From: Agrobacterium tumefaciens_K | GTDB taxonomy: Bacteria; Pseudomonadota; Alphaproteobacteria; Rhizobiales; Rhizobiaceae | DNA length: 64,000 nucleotides | Direction: 5' to 3' | NCBI RefSeq assembly: GCF_031801495.1 | Contig: NZ_JAOEGC010000002.1 | Span: 2,694,084 to 2,758,083, forward strand | Shown here: positions 1 to 8,722 of the stretch, one piece after another | Numbering within the stretch: position 1 is the first letter of the stretch | How the letters are laid out: each line of letters starts with the position of its first letter | Translations under genes and position numbers: made by a program | The notes under the pieces: model-generated | Databases searched by the model: none | What the model saw: only the letters and a program-made list of their open reading frames with translations | What the model was told of the DNA's origin: nothing

Positions 1-425
1 GCATTCATCGTCAGGAGATTGAAGGAGGGCGGGCAATCAAGGAGAATATAAGAATAGCTTTTGGCTTCCTGCGTCTGCAAAGCGGAGCGCAAAAGAAAGA
101 CACGGTTAGGTGCATTGGCAACCTGCATCTCGAAACCGAGCAGATCCATCGTCGACGGAATAATATCAAGATTGGGAACCGCCGTCGGTACCGCGACCTC
201 AGCAACGGAATTATCGCCAACAAGAAGATCGTAGGACGAGAGCTTGCGCTCTTTGCGATCAATGCCAAGACCCGTGCTGGCATTACCCTGCGGATCAAGA
301 TCAACGATCAGAACACGCTCGCCGATCGCTGCCAGCGCCGTCGCCAGATTGATAGCCGTCGTTGTTTTTCCAACGCCACCTTTCTGGTTCGCAACTGCAA
401 TAATCCGGTTTTTATCCAAAGTCAT
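1..425 (-). CDS. parA: Chromosome partitioning ATPase ParA (partial, C-terminus beyond window)
   Basis: Only the N-terminal 141 codons are present; the frame runs off the left edge without a stop. The start is the ATG read from 425 downward. The deviant Walker A motif KGGVGKTT lies at residues 15-22, followed by the VDLDPQGNAS motif typical of ParA/Soj ATPases. ParA works with ParB bound at parS to move newly replicated origins to the poles. It follows rsmG with a 19-bp gap, the usual mnmE-mnmG-rsmG-parA order. ParB would be expected just beyond the window. The parS-like sites in this window are its presumed partner sites. Confidence 0.93.
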   Translation of the reverse strand, partial: MTLDKNRIIAVANQKGGVGKTTTAINLATALAAIGERVLIVDLDPQGNASTGLGIDRKERKLSSYDLLVGDNSVAEVAVPTAVPNLDIIPSTMDLLGFEMQVANAPNRVFLLRSALQTQEAKSYSYILLDCPPSFNLLTMN

Positions 426-444
426 ACCGCACCTGCCTTGGTTA

Positions 445-1062
445 TCAGCCCTTCAGTGCGAGGTTGCTGATTTCAAGAACAACAGAATCCGCCTCAATGG
501 CACTACGGTGTTTTACCAGATCAAATTGCCAGCGACTATGCGCTTTCTGTACTTCTGAATCATAATCCCGGCCTTTATTGAGGTAAGCGCGCAGATTTTG
601 ATTTTTAACCGCCCAAGGGTGGATGTAGTCGAACAACAGATCGAGATCAGCCAGGGCGCGGGCCGATATAGCATCTGCATGCTCAATAAGGTCTGGAGCT
701 TTCTCGATCCGGACCGGATGAACCTGGCCGCGTGCACCGGTTTCTTTGAGCGCGATACGCAAAAAAGCGGCTTTCTTGTTGTTGCTCTCAACCAGATCAA
801 CCCAACCTTCGTTATGCTCGGCAAGGAAGATTGCCGTGATAACACCCGGAAATCCGCCGCCACTACCAAGATCAACCCACTTCTTTGGGTTCGGAGATAA
901 TTGGAAAATCTGCGCACTATCGGCGACATGACGGCTCCAGAGCTCGTTCAAAGTGGACGGCGCCACCAGATTGGTGGTGTTGTTCCACTTCCTGAAAAGC
1001 TCTACGAAAAGCTCAAGCCGCTCCTGTGTTTCACGTGAAACACTTTGGCCGTTTATCTCCAT
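445..1062 (-). CDS. rsmG: 16S rRNA (guanine527-N7)-methyltransferase RsmG
   Basis: A 205-residue protein of normal family length. The SAM-binding glycine motif VDLGSGGGFPGV is clear, and the N-terminus (MEINGQSVSRETQERL) matches the GidB/RsmG family. It methylates N7 of G527 in 16S rRNA; loss in other bacteria gives low-level streptomycin resistance. It sits 11 bp after mnmG and 19 bp before parA. Codons 8-12 (VSRET) are encoded by a perfect parS site, so the protein N-terminus and the partition site share DNA. Confidence 0.96.
   Translation of the reverse strand: MEINGQSVSRETQERLELFVELFRKWNNTTNLVAPSTLNELWSRHVADSAQIFQLSPNPKKWVDLGSGGGFPGVITAIFLAEHNEGWVDLVESNNKKAAFLRIALKETGARGQVHPVRIEKAPDLIEHADAISARALADLDLLFDYIHPWAVKNQNLRAYLNKGRDYDSEVQKAHSRWQFDLVKHRSAIEADSVVLEISNLALKG
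1027..1042. other. parS site 1 (perfect 16-bp palindrome inside rsmG)
   Basis: The sequence is TGTTTCACGTGAAACA, the exact bacterial parS consensus bound by ParB; the symmetry extends to 18 bp (1026-1043). It lies in the first codons of rsmG, about 0.6 kb from the parA start and about 6.7 kb left of the putative oriC. It is the only fully symmetric copy in the window. Confidence 0.93.
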
Positions 1063-1073
1063 TATCAGACTCG

Positions 1074-2957
1074 CTATTGGTGCAACCGCAACTTCTGGCT
1101 TTGCGTGGCCGAAGACTTCCGCAAGAGCGCGAGCAACAGCGATATCGCAGCCGGCGTCATTCCGTCAACTCGAGCCGCTTGGGCAATGTTCTCGGGTCGG
1201 GCTTTTTCCAGCTTTTGTTTCAACTCATTGGAAAGCCCCGACAAAGACTGGAAATCAAAGTCAGCCGGTATTTTACGCTCTTCATCGCGCTTCACATCGA
1301 TGATGTCGGCGCTTTGCCGCTGCATGTAAACGGCGTAACTCGCCTCGATCTCAAGGATTTCTGCAACTTTCGCGGAAACCTGACTGAGTTCCGGCCAATG
1401 CTGCTTCAATGCATCCAAGCTGATATCGGGATAAGCAAGCAATTCATAAACCGACCGTCGCTGGCCATCCTGATTGAGTTTCAATCCCTGTTTCGCGGCC
1501 TGCGACGGGCTAATGGTGAGCTCCTTCATCAAGGCACGGCCTTGATCGATATCCTCCACAAACCGCGCATAACGATCGGCACGCTCTTTACCAACAATGC
1601 CTGATGTTAACCCGAGCGGCGTCAGCCGCAGATCTGCGTTGTCGACGCGAAGCGAGAGGCGGTATTCAGCTCGAGACGTGAACATACGATAGGGTTCGCT
1701 GACACCCTTCGATGTCAGGTCGTCGATCATGACGCCAATATAGGACTCGGTCCGGCTGAAGTAGACAGCATCCGAGCCACTGGCGAGACGCGAGGCGTTC
1801 AGGCCGGCAACAAGCCCTTGTGCCGCCGCTTCCTCATAGCCAGTGGTGCCATTGATCTGACCGGCGAGAAACAGGCCTGGGATTTTTCGGCATTCCAGGG
1901 ACGGCTTCAGCTCCCGCGGATCGACATAATCATATTCGATCGCGTAACCCGGCTGGAGAATAACGACCTTCTCCAGACCCGGTATCGTACGAATAAACTG
2001 CTCCTGAACGGAAGCGGGCAGGGATGTGGAGATACCATTCGGGTAGATTGTATGATCGTCAAGCCCCTCCGGCTCCAGAAATATCTGGTGGCCATCCCGC
2101 TCGCCGAAACGGGTTATCTTGTCTTCAATGGAAGGGCAATATCGCGGTCCAACACCCTCAATCTGTCCGGAATACATCGCCGAAAGATGGATATTATCCT
2201 GAATAATCTTATGGCCTGCAGGAGTCGTGCGTGTCACACCGCATTCGATCTGCGGATTGACGATGCTGTCCGTCAGGAAGGAAAAAGGCACGGGATCTTC
2301 ATCCGCACCTTGCCGCTCGACAGAATCCCAATCAATGGTCCGCCCATCAAGCCGGGCAGGGGTACCGGTCTTGAGCCTGCCCATAGTGAGGCCAAGACGG
2401 CCAAGCGTCTCCGATAGACCGACGGAGGGCTTTTCGCCAACGCGACCGGCTGGAATCTTTTCGGAGCCGATATGAATAAGGCCGCGTAGGAATGTGCCGC
2501 TCGTCAACACAACGGCACCGCATGGAATCCGGCTACCGTTTGCCATGATAACGGCTGAGACAACACCGTCTTTCATATCGATGTCGAAAGCATCGCCTTC
2601 GATGACGGTAAGATTGTCGATGGAAGCGACCTCGCGCTGCATCGCTTCTCTGTAAAGGCGGCGATCTGCCTGCGTTCTCGGACCCCGGACCGCGGGACCC
2701 TTTTTGCGATTGAGCATCCGGAACTGGATGCCACCTGCATCAGCGACACGGCCCATCAAACCGTCGAGCGCATCGACCTCGCGGACCAGGTGGCCTTTTC
2801 CCAATCCGCCAATCGCCGGATTGCAGGACATAACACCGATCGTTTCGCGCTTGTGAGTAACCAGCCCGGTTCTGGCGCCATGACGCGCAGCCGCAGCCGC
2901 AGCTTCGCTCCCTGCGTGACCGCCGCCGATTACGATGACATCAAATGACTGGTTCAT
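1074..2957 (-). CDS. mnmG: tRNA uridine-5-carboxymethylaminomethyl modification enzyme MnmG (GidA)
   Basis: A 627-residue protein, the family's usual size. An FAD-binding Rossmann motif (GGGHAGSEAAAAAARHGA) lies at residues 12-29. It has the family signatures CNPAIGGLGKGHLVREVDALDG and RGPRTQADR, and the C-terminal GidA-associated helical domain. With MnmE it installs the carboxymethylaminomethyl group at wobble U34 of several tRNAs. It lies between mnmE (61 bp upstream) and rsmG (11 bp downstream), all leftward, the classical origin-proximal order. Confidence 0.97.
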   Translation of the reverse strand: MNQSFDVIVIGGGHAGSEAAAAAARHGARTGLVTHKRETIGVMSCNPAIGGLGKGHLVREVDALDGLMGRVADAGGIQFRMLNRKKGPAVRGPRTQADRRLYREAMQREVASIDNLTVIEGDAFDIDMKDGVVSAVIMANGSRIPCGAVVLTSGTFLRGLIHIGSEKIPAGRVGEKPSVGLSETLGRLGLTMGRLKTGTPARLDGRTIDWDSVERQGADEDPVPFSFLTDSIVNPQIECGVTRTTPAGHKIIQDNIHLSAMYSGQIEGVGPRYCPSIEDKITRFGERDGHQIFLEPEGLDDHTIYPNGISTSLPASVQEQFIRTIPGLEKVVILQPGYAIEYDYVDPRELKPSLECRKIPGLFLAGQINGTTGYEEAAAQGLVAGLNASRLASGSDAVYFSRTESYIGVMIDDLTSKGVSEPYRMFTSRAEYRLSLRVDNADLRLTPLGLTSGIVGKERADRYARFVEDIDQGRALMKELTISPSQAAKQGLKLNQDGQRRSVYELLAYPDISLDALKQHWPELSQVSAKVAEILEIEASYAVYMQRQSADIIDVKRDEERKIPADFDFQSLSGLSNELKQKLEKARPENIAQAARVDGMTPAAISLLLALLRKSSATQSQKLRLHQ

Positions 2958-3005
2958 GTTTCAGGCCTCATATCGATCCATCGACCAACGCACCCGTAAG
3001 GCCGA

Positions 3006-3021
3006 TGTTTCACGTGAATCA
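3006..3021. other. parS site 2 (one mismatch; contains the mnmE stop codon)
   Basis: On the plus strand it reads TGTTTCACGTGAATCA; on the minus strand TGATTCACGTGAAACA, one base from the parS consensus. The mismatch creates the TGA stop codon of mnmE (3019-3021 read on the minus strand). The deviant arm faces the putative oriC. Confidence 0.88.
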
Positions 3022-4347
3022 TTTACCGATGCAGAATTCCGAAAAAATTACGCCAAGCAGGTCTTCAACATCCACGCGACCGGTAATTCGCCCTAGTGAT
3101 GTTGCGGCCAATCTCAGATATTCGGACCGGATTGCCAGGTCCTGAGCTTCGGATTTGAGCGCATCACTAACATAGTTCAGCGTCTCTTCAAGTCGTTTTT
3201 TGTGCCGCGCCCGTGCTGGTGCCAGCGTGTGCGTCGATCCGGTGCGCTTCTCGATCTCCATCTTGATCCGCGATCGTAATTCACCAAGGCCAAGATCTTT
3301 TTTTGCAGAAATGAATAAATCAAACTCTCCGTCTCCGTTGGAAGACACGAGGTCGAGTTTGGTACGAACATTTAGAGCGGGAACATCGTTAAAGGCATCC
3401 GTCAGTTGTTTCGAAACCGAATCGTTATCGTGGAGCACAAGAACAAGGTCGGCATTCGCCGCAGCGGCAACCGCCCGCCTGACACCTTCCTGCTCCACGA
3501 CATCGTTCGTATCGCGCAGGCCCGCCGTATCGAACATCTTTACGAGGTAGCCATCGATGTTCATATCCACCGTGAGGACATCGCGTGTTGTTCCCGCGAT
3601 GTCGGTAACGATCGCGACGTCGCGGCCGCTCAACGCATTCAACAACGTGGATTTTCCAGCATTGGGTTCGCCCACCAGCGCAATTCTGAACCCGTCACGA
3701 ATAATCTCGCTGCCATGACCGTGTTCCAGGTGACTGGAAATCTCTTGCCTGAGCTGCGCCACAGTTTCCCAGACCTGTGCAGCGACGGAATCTGGAACGT
3801 CGTCCTCATCCGCAAAATCCAGCTCGGCTTCGATGAGGGCACGCCCCCGTGTCAAGCGATGCGCCCAACCATCATAAAGGGCGGAAAGACGGCCGGTGCT
3901 TTGTTCCACGGCAAGACGACGCTGCATCTCTGTTTCCGCCTGAAGAAGGTCTGCAAGTCCCTCCACCTCAACGAGGTCCATTTTGCCATTTTCAAAGGCA
4001 CGCCGGGAGAACTCGCCAGCTTCAGCCGGACGAAGCCCCTCAAGACGTTGCAGTTCCTCGAAGATCGACGTGACAACGGCGCGGCTGCCATGCGAATGGA
4101 TTTCTACACAGTCGTCGCCCGTAAAGGAGTGGGGTCCGCGGAATGCCAGCACCAAAACCTGGTCGATGATCTCATTGTTCCGGTTGCGAATCGAACGAAG
4201 CAGAGCAGTCCGTGAGGGTGGTTCCCTCTCGCCCGTGAGCATTTCAAGTGCTGCAAACGCCGCTGGACCGCTGATCCTCAGAACCGCCACACCGGCAGGT
4301 AGTGAACCACTGGAAAGCGCGAAGATCGTGTCTGTGGAATATGTCAT
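3019..4347 (-). CDS. mnmE: tRNA uridine-5-carboxymethylaminomethyl modification GTPase MnmE (TrmE)
   Basis: 442 residues from the chosen ATG (MTYSTDTIFALSSG). A longer frame starts 18 bp upstream at a TTG, which I reject. There is an N-terminal tetrahydrofolate-binding domain, then a G domain with GEPNAGKS, DIAGTTRD and DTAGLRD motifs, and the C-terminal FCIGK box whose cysteine is a family hallmark. It partners MnmG in wobble-uridine modification of tRNA. Its stop codon is part of parS site 2. Confidence 0.96.
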   Translation of the reverse strand: MTYSTDTIFALSSGSLPAGVAVLRISGPAAFAALEMLTGEREPPSRTALLRSIRNRNNEIIDQVLVLAFRGPHSFTGDDCVEIHSHGSRAVVTSIFEELQRLEGLRPAEAGEFSRRAFENGKMDLVEVEGLADLLQAETEMQRRLAVEQSTGRLSALYDGWAHRLTRGRALIEAELDFADEDDVPDSVAAQVWETVAQLRQEISSHLEHGHGSEIIRDGFRIALVGEPNAGKSTLLNALSGRDVAIVTDIAGTTRDVLTVDMNIDGYLVKMFDTAGLRDTNDVVEQEGVRRAVAAAANADLVLVLHDNDSVSKQLTDAFNDVPALNVRTKLDLVSSNGDGEFDLFISAKKDLGLGELRSRIKMEIEKRTGSTHTLAPARARHKKRLEETLNYVSDALKSEAQDLAIRSEYLRLAATSLGRITGRVDVEDLLGVIFSEFCIGK

Positions 4348-4431
4348 TCCGCACCTGTCATCCAAAAAGGGAAGCCGCCCCCGTTAAGAACGGACGCGGC
4401 TTTATAACGCTAACATGAATCCGGATAATGA

Positions 4432-5697
4432 TCAGGTGTTCATGGACTCGAAGAAATCCGAATTGTTTTTCGTCTGCTTGAGCTTGTCGATAAGGAATTC
4501 GATGGCGTCCATCGTTCCCATTGGTGCGAGGATACGGCGAAGAACAAAAATCTTCTGCAGATCCTGACGGGGAACCAGAAGGTCTTCCTTACGGGTGCCG
4601 GATTTAAGAATGTCCAGCGCCGGGAAGATACGCTTGTCCGCAACCTTGCGATCAAGAACGATTTCGGAGTTACCCGTACCCTTGAATTCTTCGAAGATCA
4701 CCTCATCCATACGGCTGCCGGTATCGATCAGCGCGGTAGCTATGATCGTCAGGGAGCCGCCTTCTTCGATGTTACGCGCGGCGCCGAAGAAACGCTTCGG
4801 ACGCTGCAGAGCATTGGCATCCACACCACCCGTCAGAACCTTGCCGGAGGAAGGAACAACCGTGTTATAAGCGCGGCCGAGGCGCGTGATGGAATCGAGG
4901 AGAATGACGACGTCTCGTCCATGTTCGACCAGACGCTTCGCTTTTTCGATGACCATTTCGGCAACCTGGACGTGGCGAACGGCAGGCTCGTCAAAGGTCG
5001 AAGAAACGACTTCGCCCTTTACCGAACGCTGCATGTCCGTCACTTCTTCCGGACGTTCATCGATGAGTAGAACGATGAGATAACATTCCGGATGGTTCGC
5101 CGTGATCGAATGGGCGATGTTCTGCAAGAGCACGGTTTTACCGGTGCGCGGCGGCGCCACGATCAATCCGCGCTGGCCTTTGCCGAGCGGCGCAACAAGA
5201 TCGATAACGCGCGAAGACAGATCCTTCGAGGTTGGAACGTCTAGCTCCATCTTGAAACGCTCGTTCGGGTAGAGCGGCGTCAGGTTATCGAAATGAACCT
5301 TGTGACGGATCTTTTCAGGATCGTCGAAATTGATGGTGTTCACCTTGAGAAGGGCGAAATAGCGCTCACCTTCCTTGGGTCCGCGGATCGGGCCTTCAAC
5401 AGTGTCACCGGTCTTCAGTGAAAAACGGCGGATCTGCGAGGGAGAGATATAGATATCATCCGGACCCGGCAGATAGTTGGCGTTGGCAGAACGCAGGAAG
5501 CCGAAACCGTCCTGTAGAACCTCAACAACGCCTTCACCGATGATTTCGATGTCCTGACTAGCGAGAACCTTGAGGATCGCGAACATGAGTTCCTGCTTGC
5601 GCATGGTGCTCGCGTTTTCAACTTCCAGGGATTCGGCAAAAGTCAGCAAGTCGGTAGGCGATTTGCTCTTGAGTTCCTGAAGCTTCATTTCAGCCAT
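4432..5697 (-). CDS. rho: Transcription termination factor Rho
   Basis: 421 residues. The N-terminal helical and cold-shock RNA-binding domains (GFGFLRSANANYLPGPDDIYIS) are followed by the RecA-like ATPase with Walker A APPRTGKT and the conserved ALIDTGSRMDEVIFEEFKGTGNSE segment. The hexameric helicase terminates transcription at C-rich untranslated RNA. The gene stands 84 bp upstream of mnmE and 186 bp downstream of hemJ. The start MAEMKLQELK has no strong ribosome binding site; an internal ATG at codon 4 is an alternative. I saw no clear leader hairpin. Confidence 0.97.
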   Translation of the reverse strand: MAEMKLQELKSKSPTDLLTFAESLEVENASTMRKQELMFAILKVLASQDIEIIGEGVVEVLQDGFGFLRSANANYLPGPDDIYISPSQIRRFSLKTGDTVEGPIRGPKEGERYFALLKVNTINFDDPEKIRHKVHFDNLTPLYPNERFKMELDVPTSKDLSSRVIDLVAPLGKGQRGLIVAPPRTGKTVLLQNIAHSITANHPECYLIVLLIDERPEEVTDMQRSVKGEVVSSTFDEPAVRHVQVAEMVIEKAKRLVEHGRDVVILLDSITRLGRAYNTVVPSSGKVLTGGVDANALQRPKRFFGAARNIEEGGSLTIIATALIDTGSRMDEVIFEEFKGTGNSEIVLDRKVADKRIFPALDILKSGTRKEDLLVPRQDLQKIFVLRRILAPMGTMDAIEFLIDKLKQTKNNSDFFESMNT

Positions 5698-5883
5698 GAA
5701 GAGAAGACCGTTTGGTAATGTTATGTCGGGGGAGGGCGTGTTCGCGAATCAGATAGTGCGGTGGATACCGCAGGTGACTGAAAAATTCACATGCCACGGA
5801 GATGAGTGGTGGGAAAATAGCGACTGAACCTCGACACCGCAAGAGGGAAGCACGAATTCCGCGAAATTTATCCCGATCCCTCC

Positions 5884-6429
5884 CTACACGAAGGGTTTCA
5901 CAACCACAAGTATGACAATCGCAATCATTAACACCGTCGGAACTTCGTTCATCAACCGCCAGTGACGAGCCGAACGGGTATTCTCATCTCGCAGGAAACG
6001 CTTTGCGCTTTGCGTGAAATAGACATGGGTGACCGTCAGGATGACCACGAGGGCGATTTTCGCGTGCAGCCAGCCACCGGAAAATCCGTAAACGGACCAG
6101 GCGAGATAAAGCCCCAGCCCCCACGAAATCATCATGGCAGGGTTCATGATGATCCTGATGAGCCGCTGCTCCATGATCTTGAAGATTTCCGACTGCTGCG
6201 AACCGGCGGGAGCATCCGTATGGTAGATGAACAACCGCGGCAGATAGAAGATCGCCGCCATCCACGAGATGACAGCGATGATATGAAGCGCCTTGATCCA
6301 GAGATAGAGATCGGCCGGGTCAGCCAGGAAAATCACCGCGGCAAAGCCGCCAAACAGACAGAGCGCTGCGCCTGCTCGAAAAGCCGCCCTGCTGCCTGCA
6401 CGAACGGAGGTCTGCTTCTCGCCACGCAT
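5884..6429 (-). CDS. hemJ: Protoporphyrinogen IX oxidase, HemJ type
   Basis: 181 residues with four or five predicted membrane helices and the family signatures KALHIIAVISWMAAIFYLPRL, MEQRL and MNEVPT. HemJ oxidises protoporphyrinogen IX to protoporphyrin IX, the penultimate haem step, and is the common alphaproteobacterial form of this enzyme. Its start overlaps the hemE stop by one base (TGATG), so the two haem genes are translationally coupled. It was formerly annotated as a CopD-like or UPF0093 protein; the hemE coupling supports the haem role. Confidence 0.9.
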   Translation of the reverse strand: MRGEKQTSVRAGSRAAFRAGAALCLFGGFAAVIFLADPADLYLWIKALHIIAVISWMAAIFYLPRLFIYHTDAPAGSQQSEIFKIMEQRLIRIIMNPAMMISWGLGLYLAWSVYGFSGGWLHAKIALVVILTVTHVYFTQSAKRFLRDENTRSARHWRLMNEVPTVLMIAIVILVVVKPFV

Positions 6430-7460
6430 CAGGCCGCCCCGTAGCTGTGAACGCGCTTCACGAGCCTTGCAACGTTCTCCGGATCTGCCTGCGGCGTAAT
6501 CCCATGGCCAAGATTGAAGATCAACGGTCCCTGACCCAGAGCCTCCAGCACCGTATCGATGCCGTTCTGCAAAGCCTTGCCACCGGCAACCATAAGCATG
6601 GGATCAAGATTGCCTTGCACCGGGCCATCCTTCTGCAGCTCCTGTGCAAAGCTCAATGGCACCGACCAATCAAGGCCAATCGCATCGGCACCCGTTTTCT
6701 GACGGTAGTCCTTGAGCAGATAACCAGCGCCTTTCGCAAAGGCGATGATCTTCGCCGATGGCCGGCGGGCACGGACGGACGCGATGATACGCGCGACAGG
6801 CTTTACCGCATATGCCTCGAATTCTTTTTCGCCCAGAACACCGGCCCATGAATCGAATATCTGAACGGCGTCAGCGCCGGCATCGATCTGCGCCACCAGA
6901 TAATCGGCGGAGATTTCTGCCAGAAAGGCCAGCAGCTTTTCCATCGCAGCCGGTTCCTGATAACCAAACAGCCGGGCGGGAGCCTGATCCGGCGTTCCAT
7001 GCCCGGCAATCATGTAGGTCGCCACGGTCCATGGAGCGCCACAGAACCCGAGAAGCGTCGTTTCGGACGGAAGCTCTTCGCGGAGACGGGAAACAGTTTC
7101 GAACACGGACGTCAGATGTGAGAGAACCTTCCCCGCATCGAGCTTGCTGATACCAGCGGCATCAATCGGGTCCATTGCCGGACCCTTGCCTTCGCTGAAG
7201 CTGACGTTTCGCTGTAGGGCATCGGGTATCACCAGAATATCGGAAAACAGGATCGCCGCATCGAGACCAAAGCGACGAATGGGCTGAAGTGTTACCTCCG
7301 TCGCCAGCTCCGGATTATAACAGAGGTCGAGGAAACTTCCTGCCTGCTTTCGTGTTTCCCGATATTCGGGGAGATAACGACCGGCTTGTCGCATCAGCCA
7401 AACGGGCGGTGGTGTGACTGTCTCTCCGTTCAACACCTTCATCACCTTACGCTCTGTCAT
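6429..7460 (-). CDS. hemE: Uroporphyrinogen decarboxylase
   Basis: 343 residues from the ATG at 7460, which has a GGGAAG ribosome binding site; a longer in-frame extension to 7490 lacks one. The N-terminal signature PPVWLMRQAGRYLPEYRETR and the FSDILVIPDAL region are present. It converts uroporphyrinogen III to coproporphyrinogen III in haem synthesis. Being the first gene left of the putative origin matches Caulobacter and Sinorhizobium, where chromosomal oriC lies beside hemE. Confidence 0.97.
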   Translation of the reverse strand: MTERKVMKVLNGETVTPPPVWLMRQAGRYLPEYRETRKQAGSFLDLCYNPELATEVTLQPIRRFGLDAAILFSDILVIPDALQRNVSFSEGKGPAMDPIDAAGISKLDAGKVLSHLTSVFETVSRLREELPSETTLLGFCGAPWTVATYMIAGHGTPDQAPARLFGYQEPAAMEKLLAFLAEISADYLVAQIDAGADAVQIFDSWAGVLGEKEFEAYAVKPVARIIASVRARRPSAKIIAFAKGAGYLLKDYRQKTGADAIGLDWSVPLSFAQELQKDGPVQGNLDPMLMVAGGKALQNGIDTVLEALGQGPLIFNLGHGITPQADPENVARLVKRVHSYGAA

Positions 7461-7686
7461 GGCTTCCCGCTTTTCAAAATATAAAATCAAAGAGATTTAA
7501 AAGATTTTCTATTTCTTAGAGTCGGTGGGTATCAAGGATTAAAATCTTTCCAGTCGAAATGCCGCATCCGGGAGTTCTTGAAAACCTAAGTGAATAAATG
7601 CGCCCCGTGGATCTGGCGCTCTTCGGAAAACTCATATTTATCTATTTTTATCAATTACTTGGTTTAAAAAATGCGGAGCCTACAGC

Positions 7687-7706
7687 TGTGGATAGGATGG
7701 GGATAA
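7687..7706 (-). promoter_or_regulatory. Paired DnaA-box candidates
   Basis: Two same-orientation boxes on the minus strand, CTATCCACA (7687-7695) and TTATCCCCA (7698-7706), 2 bp apart. Each is one base from TTATCCACA. Confidence 0.65.
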
Positions 7707-7776
7707 ATTTCTGCTTCGGAAAAGTTGTTCAGGAAATTCACAGGTTCCGGTTTTTGAAACAAGGCCACTTGCGGAT

Positions 7777-7785
7777 TGTGGAAAA
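7777..7785 (-). promoter_or_regulatory. DnaA-box candidate
   Basis: The minus strand reads TTTTCCACA, one base from TTATCCACA, within the putative origin. Confidence 0.5.
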
Positions 7786-7844
7786 AGTGCACTTTATTCC
7801 CAGCGCCGGTCCCGTCAGGGATCATTCCCCGAGTTTATCCAGCC

Positions 7845-7853
7845 TTATCAACA
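7845..7853 (+). promoter_or_regulatory. DnaA-box candidate
   Basis: The plus strand reads TTATCAACA, one base from TTATCCACA. It lies 16 bp before the ppsR start codon. Confidence 0.5.
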
Positions 7854-7869
7854 ACGGGAGAAAAACAAC

Positions 7870-8691
7870 GTGGAGAACAAAAAAAGTTTCTTCCATTTGC
7901 ACCTGATTTCGGACTCAACGGGAGAGACTCTCATGTCGGCCGGGCGCGCCGTCTCCGCGCAGTTTCATGCCTCGATGCCTGTCGAGCATGTCTATCCGAT
8001 GATCAGGAACCAGAAGCAGCTGTCGAAGGTTCTGGACCTGATCGATCAGGAACCAGGCATTGTTCTCTACACCATCGTCGATCAGCAGCTTGCCGAGTTT
8101 CTCGATCTCCGCTGTCATGCGATCGGTGTACCCAGCGTCAATGTGCTGGAGCCGATCATCGGAATTTTCCAGACTTATCTCGGAGCGCCTTCAAGGCGCC
8201 GGGTCGGGGCGCAGCATGCCTTGAACGCGGATTACTTTGCACGCATCGAGGCGCTGAATTTCGCCATGGATCATGATGACGGCCAGATGCCGGAAACATA
8301 CGACGATGCGGATATCGTCATCATCGGCATCAGCCGCACGTCCAAAACACCGACAAGCATCTATCTCGCTAACAGGGGTATAAAGACGGCAAATATTCCC
8401 GTGGTCCCGAATGTGCCTTTACCGGAAAGTCTGTACAGGGCGACGCGTCCGCTGATCGTGGGATTGGTAGCGACCTCGGACCGCATATCACAGGTGCGCG
8501 AGAACCGTGAGCTCGGCGCGACCGGTGGTTTTGACAGTGGGCGTTACACCGACCGGGCGACGATCATGGAAGAGCTGAAATATGCGCGTGCACTCTGTGC
8601 CCGCAACAATTGGCCCCTAATAGATGTGACGCGCCGTTCGATCGAGGAAACGGCCGCTGCCATTCTTGCCCTTCGTCCCCGGACGCGATAA
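7870..8691 (+). CDS. ppsR: Pyruvate, phosphate dikinase regulatory protein (bifunctional kinase/phosphorylase, DUF299)
   Basis: 273 residues starting at a GTG (MENKKSFFHLHLISDSTGET). The family signature HLISDSTGETL and the P-loop-like GISRTSKT at residues 153-160 are present. Members phosphorylate (using ADP) and dephosphorylate a threonine of pyruvate phosphate dikinase or PEP synthase, switching gluconeogenic flow. It is the first rightward gene after the putative origin and heads a maf-aroE-coaE-dnaQ run. Rhizobia carry PPDK, so that is the likelier target, but the target is inferred. Confidence 0.88.
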   Translation: MENKKSFFHLHLISDSTGETLMSAGRAVSAQFHASMPVEHVYPMIRNQKQLSKVLDLIDQEPGIVLYTIVDQQLAEFLDLRCHAIGVPSVNVLEPIIGIFQTYLGAPSRRRVGAQHALNADYFARIEALNFAMDHDDGQMPETYDDADIVIIGISRTSKTPTSIYLANRGIKTANIPVVPNVPLPESLYRATRPLIVGLVATSDRISQVRENRELGATGGFDSGRYTDRATIMEELKYARALCARNNWPLIDVTRRSIEETAAAILALRPRTR

Positions 8692-8722
8692 TCCGGTTTT
8701 CGATATTCGGAGCATACAATAG

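Larger units (their letters stand above)
7461..7869. other. oriC: Putative chromosomal origin of replication (oriC)
   Basis: A 409-bp gap with no credible gene, between divergent hemE and ppsR. It holds an AT-rich tract (about 7471-7520), a second around 7629-7670, and four sequences one base from the DnaA box TTATCCACA at 7687, 7698, 7777 and 7845. One GANTC (CcrM-type) site is at 7519-7523. Gene orientation switches here: genes on the left run left, genes on the right run right. Location next to hemE is the known alphaproteobacterial oriC position. Exact limits are inferred. Confidence 0.85.

Noticed and set aside
7598..7906. Small frame inside the putative origin
   Set aside because: No ribosome binding site, runs into ppsR in another frame, and its composition follows the AT-rich origin DNA.
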